64,000 bases of DNA. Source: Luteolibacter pohnpeiensis (GTDB lineage: Bacteria > Verrucomicrobiota > Verrucomicrobiia > Verrucomicrobiales > Akkermansiaceae). The notes below the pieces were generated by a model, which made no database searches, had not been told where the DNA came from, and worked only from the letters and a program-made list of their open reading frames with translations. Both the position numbers and the translations under genes were made by a program. Below are positions 60,776 to 64,000 of this stretch, piece by piece. The stretch lies in NCBI RefSeq assembly GCF_016595435.1, contig NZ_JAENIJ010000011.1, forward strand, positions 49,399 to 113,398, in the 5' to 3' direction. Each line of letters opens with the position of its first letter. The stretch's first letter is position 1.

Positions 60776-62508
60776 AACCCATACACGTCACAGCATTGCT
60801 ATTTTGCGTGGGCCTTGGCGCAGGATGGTTGATGAAGCACCCGACAAATCGCTCCAACAAGCCAGTCGTGATGACGTTGGAATCCACACGATCCAGCCAT
60901 ACGCGAAACAAGTCGAAGCGATCCTCCTTACCGACAAATGTAATCGCCCGGCTCGCCCCCGTGCACTCCGCACCGAATGCCCGTGAACGGCTACGGGCCA
61001 CGATCCAGCTAGCATCGGAACTCCCGGTATCCGAGATGCCCGGGTGGTTCGCCCACAACGGATATGGGATCAATGATTCGGCATGCTTAAACGTGTTTTT
61101 CGACATCTGCCGCCGTCGCTGGCTGGAGGAAGATCCTGAAGGTTTGATGGAGGAGGGGCTGAATAAGAACTGGACCATGTTCAACGATATCGCCGCCCGG
61201 TGGGCACGGCTCGATCCAGATCGCGCGCTGGCTTTCGTCGAAGGCCAGGAGGACCCCAAAATCGCAAATAAGCTCCGGTCTGCGTTCCTACAGGGCCTGG
61301 TGGAATTACGGCCGAGCCAGGCGCTGGACTTGATTCTCCAAGCGTCAAAAAACCAGTATTTCGACGCAAGTACGGCGCTAACTAGTCTGGCGGAACATCA
61401 TCCTGAATTGTTAGAGGCAACAACATCCCAATGGCCAAGCCCCCTGCGGGAAAATGCTGAAACCATTCTAACGGGTACCCATCTACAGAAGGATTTCATG
61501 AGCGGGCTCGACCACTTGCTAGAACTGCCAGACGCGAAAGTCCGTTTTGCCAAACTCATCCAAAATTTTCAAATCACCAGAAAACTCGGTAACCAATTCA
61601 TTGACCATTTAGATCAACTTCCAGCTGAATGGATCGATGTCATAGCGAAGGATCAATCTCGAACCATTTTCCAGACGAATCCAAGCCGCTGGCTTGAGGC
61701 CGACTACGCTTCAGCTGGCATTGATACGAACACCGCAGACCGTCTTCGCAAGAATGCACTGATGGTGATGCGATACAGTGAACCTGAGAAGGCATTGACA
61801 TATCTAACCGATCATCCATTGGACGACCAGACCTTCCGCTACACATACTCACAAGCGGTGATATCTCTCTCTGAGAAAGATCCAGCAGCAGCAAAGGAAT
61901 GGCTCCAACAACTGCAGGAGGATGAAAATGGATTCAAGGATAAGCTGGAGCAACAACTCGACCAGAAACTTAACCAGCAAGGTGAATCCGATCGATATAG
62001 TTCTTCTTTCGACAAGCTGTTGGCAAATCCAAATGATTCCGATAATGCTAGGGATCTCCTAAACAAGCTCTACAGAATATCCGAAAATGAAGGGCAGAAC
62101 TTTGCCAAAAGAATCCAAGCCTTGCCTGCGGCAGAACAAGCGCAGATGGCCCAGAGTTTAGTGAAAACGGGTAATGTCTCGTCCATCCCCACCAAACTTG
62201 CGGCCGATTTGATTCTTACCGCTGTCAACCATCCTCCGACCGATGAGGAGCAATCCACCATGTCAAATTGGGAAAGACAAACCAGTAAACAAGCTTCGGA
62301 GATCGCCGTAAATTTAGTATTGAATGACCCATCCGCTGCAACCCGATGGGTGCAAAAGCTTCCTACTGGAACAACCCGACAATGGACGCTTCGCAACATG
62401 GCCGCAAACTGGAGTGCTTACGACGCACCTGCTGTCAAAGCCTGGATTGCCACTCTGCCGAACGACGAGCAGGCAGATGTCTTGGGATATATGGGAAAAG
62501 ATCGCTAG
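60772..62508 (+). CDS. Membrane-anchored helical-repeat protein, copy 2 of a tandem pair
   Basis: 578 residues. MKPIHVTALLFCVGLGAGWLM is a signal or anchor helix. The rest is a helical solenoid with the same unit style as its upstream partner: EEDPEGLMEEGLN, RLDPDRALAFVEGQE, SEKDPAAAKEWLQQLQ, NDPSAATRWVQKLP, YDAPAVKAWIATLP. The last units carry a clean KxWIxxLPxxxxRxxxLxxM repeat. Paired presence and the 4-base overlap suggest that the two proteins form a complex at the membrane. Function unknown; relatives are common in Verrucomicrobiota. Confidence 0.75.
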   Translation: MKPIHVTALLFCVGLGAGWLMKHPTNRSNKPVVMTLESTRSSHTRNKSKRSSLPTNVIARLAPVHSAPNARERLRATIQLASELPVSEMPGWFAHNGYGINDSACLNVFFDICRRRWLEEDPEGLMEEGLNKNWTMFNDIAARWARLDPDRALAFVEGQEDPKIANKLRSAFLQGLVELRPSQALDLILQASKNQYFDASTALTSLAEHHPELLEATTSQWPSPLRENAETILTGTHLQKDFMSGLDHLLELPDAKVRFAKLIQNFQITRKLGNQFIDHLDQLPAEWIDVIAKDQSRTIFQTNPSRWLEADYASAGIDTNTADRLRKNALMVMRYSEPEKALTYLTDHPLDDQTFRYTYSQAVISLSEKDPAAAKEWLQQLQEDENGFKDKLEQQLDQKLNQQGESDRYSSSFDKLLANPNDSDNARDLLNKLYRISENEGQNFAKRIQALPAAEQAQMAQSLVKTGNVSSIPTKLAADLILTAVNHPPTDEEQSTMSNWERQTSKQASEIAVNLVLNDPSAATRWVQKLPTGTTRQWTLRNMAANWSAYDAPAVKAWIATLPNDEQADVLGYMGKDR

Positions 62509-62684
62509 TTGATCGTTGTTAAACTCGATTTGTTAGATCTCCACCGAGACTCAACATCTGATGAATCAGCTTAGATTTTTCAAGTCACCAAGTCACAAAT
62601 GCTCTCATCGGCACCAAGAGAAACTGCGAAGGAAAAATATTAGCTCTCAAATCCCTGTTACCTGTCACGCGTTACCTATCAGAG

Positions 62685-63764
62685 TCACCCAACTCCCCGC
62701 TTCAAATCTCTGATGCTCCAAAGCTGGCCGGATAATGGTGCTGCATTCCCGATCAACTTTCGTGCGCCATCTTTCCGCTTAGGACCAAAGCGCTCGCGAG
62801 TGGCTCGAAATGCTTCATTCACAAACAAGCGGCTACCAATCACGGCACCATCGCTAAAATAGCGGACGCGTCTTCGTAGCGTCGCAGCCATTGGCAAATC
62901 ACCGTCATCTTTCGAAGATCTCTCCGCCTCCGCGCGTGAAATTCCTTTTCGCAAAGTCCGCTTCACGCGTTTTCCGGATCGGTCAATCACCTCTTCGGAT
63001 TTCTCCAAAGCTCCTTCCATCAGCATCTTGCGATATTCCCGAGCGACGTCATTTTTCCAAAATCCCGCATCCGCACCGACACCTTTATGGGCGCGCAGTG
63101 CTCGCACCAATCCCGCCCTGGCTGTCTTGCCATTTCCTTTCGGGCCGCCGCCGATCGCTTCGCCATAACTGCTCCAGCGATAATCCGCCGGATCCTTCAC
63201 CATGCCCGCACGGACTGGGTTCAAATCGATATAAGCCGCCATTGTCTTCGCAGCGAATCCGTCTTCGACGATCACACTCTTGAATCGATCTTCCCAAAGT
63301 CGACCTGTCCGGCCTTGCGTGCGGTTGAACCACTGGGTGAATCGCTGCAGCAGGCCCTTCATGAATTCGCCCAGGTCGTGCATGCGATACGTGAAGCGCT
63401 CGTGAATTTCCGCGATGCGCTTTTCCTGACCGAGCTTGCGAGCATCGGCCAGTTGCTCCGCAATTTCTGCGACGAACGCCTCGCTGTAAATCGCAGATAA
63501 GCGCTTCAACAGCAACTCGTCTGAAATCCCCTCTGCACTCATCGGCGGCACTTCGAGCAGCAAATGGAAGTGATTGCACATCAGGCAATAAGCCACCACC
63601 CGGCAGCCTGTAAATTTCTCCTGCATGCGCATCAGTGCGCGAAACTTTTCCTTCTCTTCCGCCCCGAACGCAAACCGCCGCTCCACCACACGTGAAATGC
63701 AATGGTAGAACACCGGTTTCCCATCCGAGTTCCGCCATTCAGCCAGCCAACGCGCCCGTCTCAT
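62685..63764 (-). CDS. REP-associated tyrosine transposase (IS200-like Y1 family)
   Basis: 359 residues. The Y1/HUH core lies in the N-terminal 220 residues: YHCISRVVERRFAFG at the start, the metal-binding HUH motif in YCLMCNHFHLLLEVP (about 60-75), then GRLWEDRFKSVIVEDG and AAYIDLNPVRAGMVKDPADYRWSSY, typical of RAYT proteins. The single domain lacks the partner TnpB. The C-terminal 130 residues are basic and Lys/Arg-rich. Short direct repeats of GGCCTGTCCCTTTGTAATG lie just upstream, which fits a RAYT-REP relation. RAYTs are usually domesticated single-copy genes rather than active insertion elements. Confidence 0.9.
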   Translation of the reverse strand: MRRARWLAEWRNSDGKPVFYHCISRVVERRFAFGAEEKEKFRALMRMQEKFTGCRVVAYCLMCNHFHLLLEVPPMSAEGISDELLLKRLSAIYSEAFVAEIAEQLADARKLGQEKRIAEIHERFTYRMHDLGEFMKGLLQRFTQWFNRTQGRTGRLWEDRFKSVIVEDGFAAKTMAAYIDLNPVRAGMVKDPADYRWSSYGEAIGGGPKGNGKTARAGLVRALRAHKGVGADAGFWKNDVAREYRKMLMEGALEKSEEVIDRSGKRVKRTLRKGISRAEAERSSKDDGDLPMAATLRRRVRYFSDGAVIGSRLFVNEAFRATRERFGPKRKDGARKLIGNAAPLSGQLWSIRDLKRGVG

Positions 63765-63812
63765 AGCTTCACCCTACCCAATCCAAGAAATTCGGCAAGC
63801 TCGATTCTTACT

Positions 63813-63874
63813 AAAGGCCTGTCCCTTTGTAATGAAGGCCAAGGCCTGTCCCTTTGTAATGTCCCTTTGTAATG
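63813..63874. repeat. Short direct repeats upstream of the transposase
   Basis: GGCCTGTCCCTTTGTAATG occurs at 63816-63834 and 63843-63861, and a shorter TGTCCCTTTGTAATG overlaps the end of the second copy at 63860-63874. The start-to-start period of the two full copies is 27 bases, and AAGGCC occurs between them. The nearest gene is the REP-associated transposase, whose start is about 50 bases away. These are candidate REP-type repeats or a small tandem array. Confidence 0.7.
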
Positions 63875-64000
63875 GTCACCGCCAGTCACGAAGGCTTCCG
63901 CAAGTATGCCGGAAAGCCCCGGAAGCGGAAAGAAGCGTTCAATCGTTTCATCGGCATCTGTGCGACCAAACGCATCGACCTCCGCCCGTTCCGGAGCGAA
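63872..64000. other. Region open on both strands to the window edge
   Basis: The plus strand holds an ATG-initiated open frame from 63872, 43 codons to the edge, starting MVTASHEGFRKYAGKPRKRK. The minus strand is also open and runs towards the transposase. Neither can be identified from 130 bases. One could be the edge of another gene. Confidence 0.25.

Noticed and set aside
1..64000. CRISPR array, tRNA, rRNA, prophage or integrase
   Set aside because: No regularly spaced repeats with unique spacers, no cloverleaf or rRNA signature, no phage structural or integrase gene seen; the only mobile-type gene is the Y1 transposase near the right end.

Overview
The window looks like chromosome of a Verrucomicrobiota bacterium, probably of the Verrucomicrobiaceae (Luteolibacter/Haloferula-like). 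This rests on the combination of PEP-CTERM proteins, autotransporter-type beta-strand repeats, LamG and PA14 secreted proteins, Asp-rich DxDxDG repeats, Tat-exported Gfo/Idh/MocA proteins, a PmoA-like protein, a XylR-type regulator, and ECF sigma factors paired with Ser/Thr kinases or fused to membrane domains. The genus is inference; no rRNA or tRNA gene was seen.

Layout. 1-779: 5' part of a YcgR/YraQ-type permease on the minus strand, then a 750-base AT-rich stretch. 1656-5072: large secreted discoidin/beta-strand-repeat protein. 5134-7500: Gfo/Idh/MocA oxidoreductase and PmoA-like protein. 7589-12768: ECF sigma/anti-sigma pair, GTPase, DUF3298-type protein, menA. 12916-23760: a glycan locus with a LamG protein, a GH78 alpha-L-rhamnosidase with LamG, a PEP-CTERM protein, a histidine kinase with an extracellular LamG domain, and its response regulator. 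23808-26379: menB, menH and a GYF/DUF805-type membrane protein. 26436-31233: small TPR protein, NodT-type outer-membrane factor, guanine deaminase, an unknown protein, an entericidin-like lipoprotein and a membrane protein. 31426-34902: a very large PPi-type PEP carboxykinase. 34903-35040: remnant of a VapB antitoxin with its operator. 35082-39292: M3 oligopeptidase, alpha/beta hydrolase, YhaM-like nuclease. 39378-42628: a sigma factor fused to a transmembrane/periplasmic domain plus a membrane-anchored partner. 42866-49127: LamG/PA14 protein and an ECF sigma/Ser-Thr kinase pair. 49186-57304: a second glycan locus with a XylR-type regulator, an EEP-family phosphodiesterase, a PEP-CTERM protein and a GH92 alpha-mannosidase. 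57375-59065: arylamine N-acetyltransferase and siderophore-interacting protein. 59210-62508: two paralogous helical-repeat proteins. 62685-63874: REP-associated tyrosine transposase with short direct repeats.

How it fits together. Two regions look built for extracellular glycan use: rhamnosides around GH78 and alpha-mannans or N-glycans around GH92. In the first, the sensor kinase carries the same LamG type as the secreted proteins beside it, which suggests that sensor and enzyme domains recognise related ligands. In the second, three GACGAAAAT boxes around the phosphodiesterase gene are candidate sites for the XylR-type regulator. Three menaquinone genes lie in two places. Several secreted proteins end in a similar Asp-rich repeat plus small beta-domain, a possible sorting or anchoring module distinct from PEP-CTERM.
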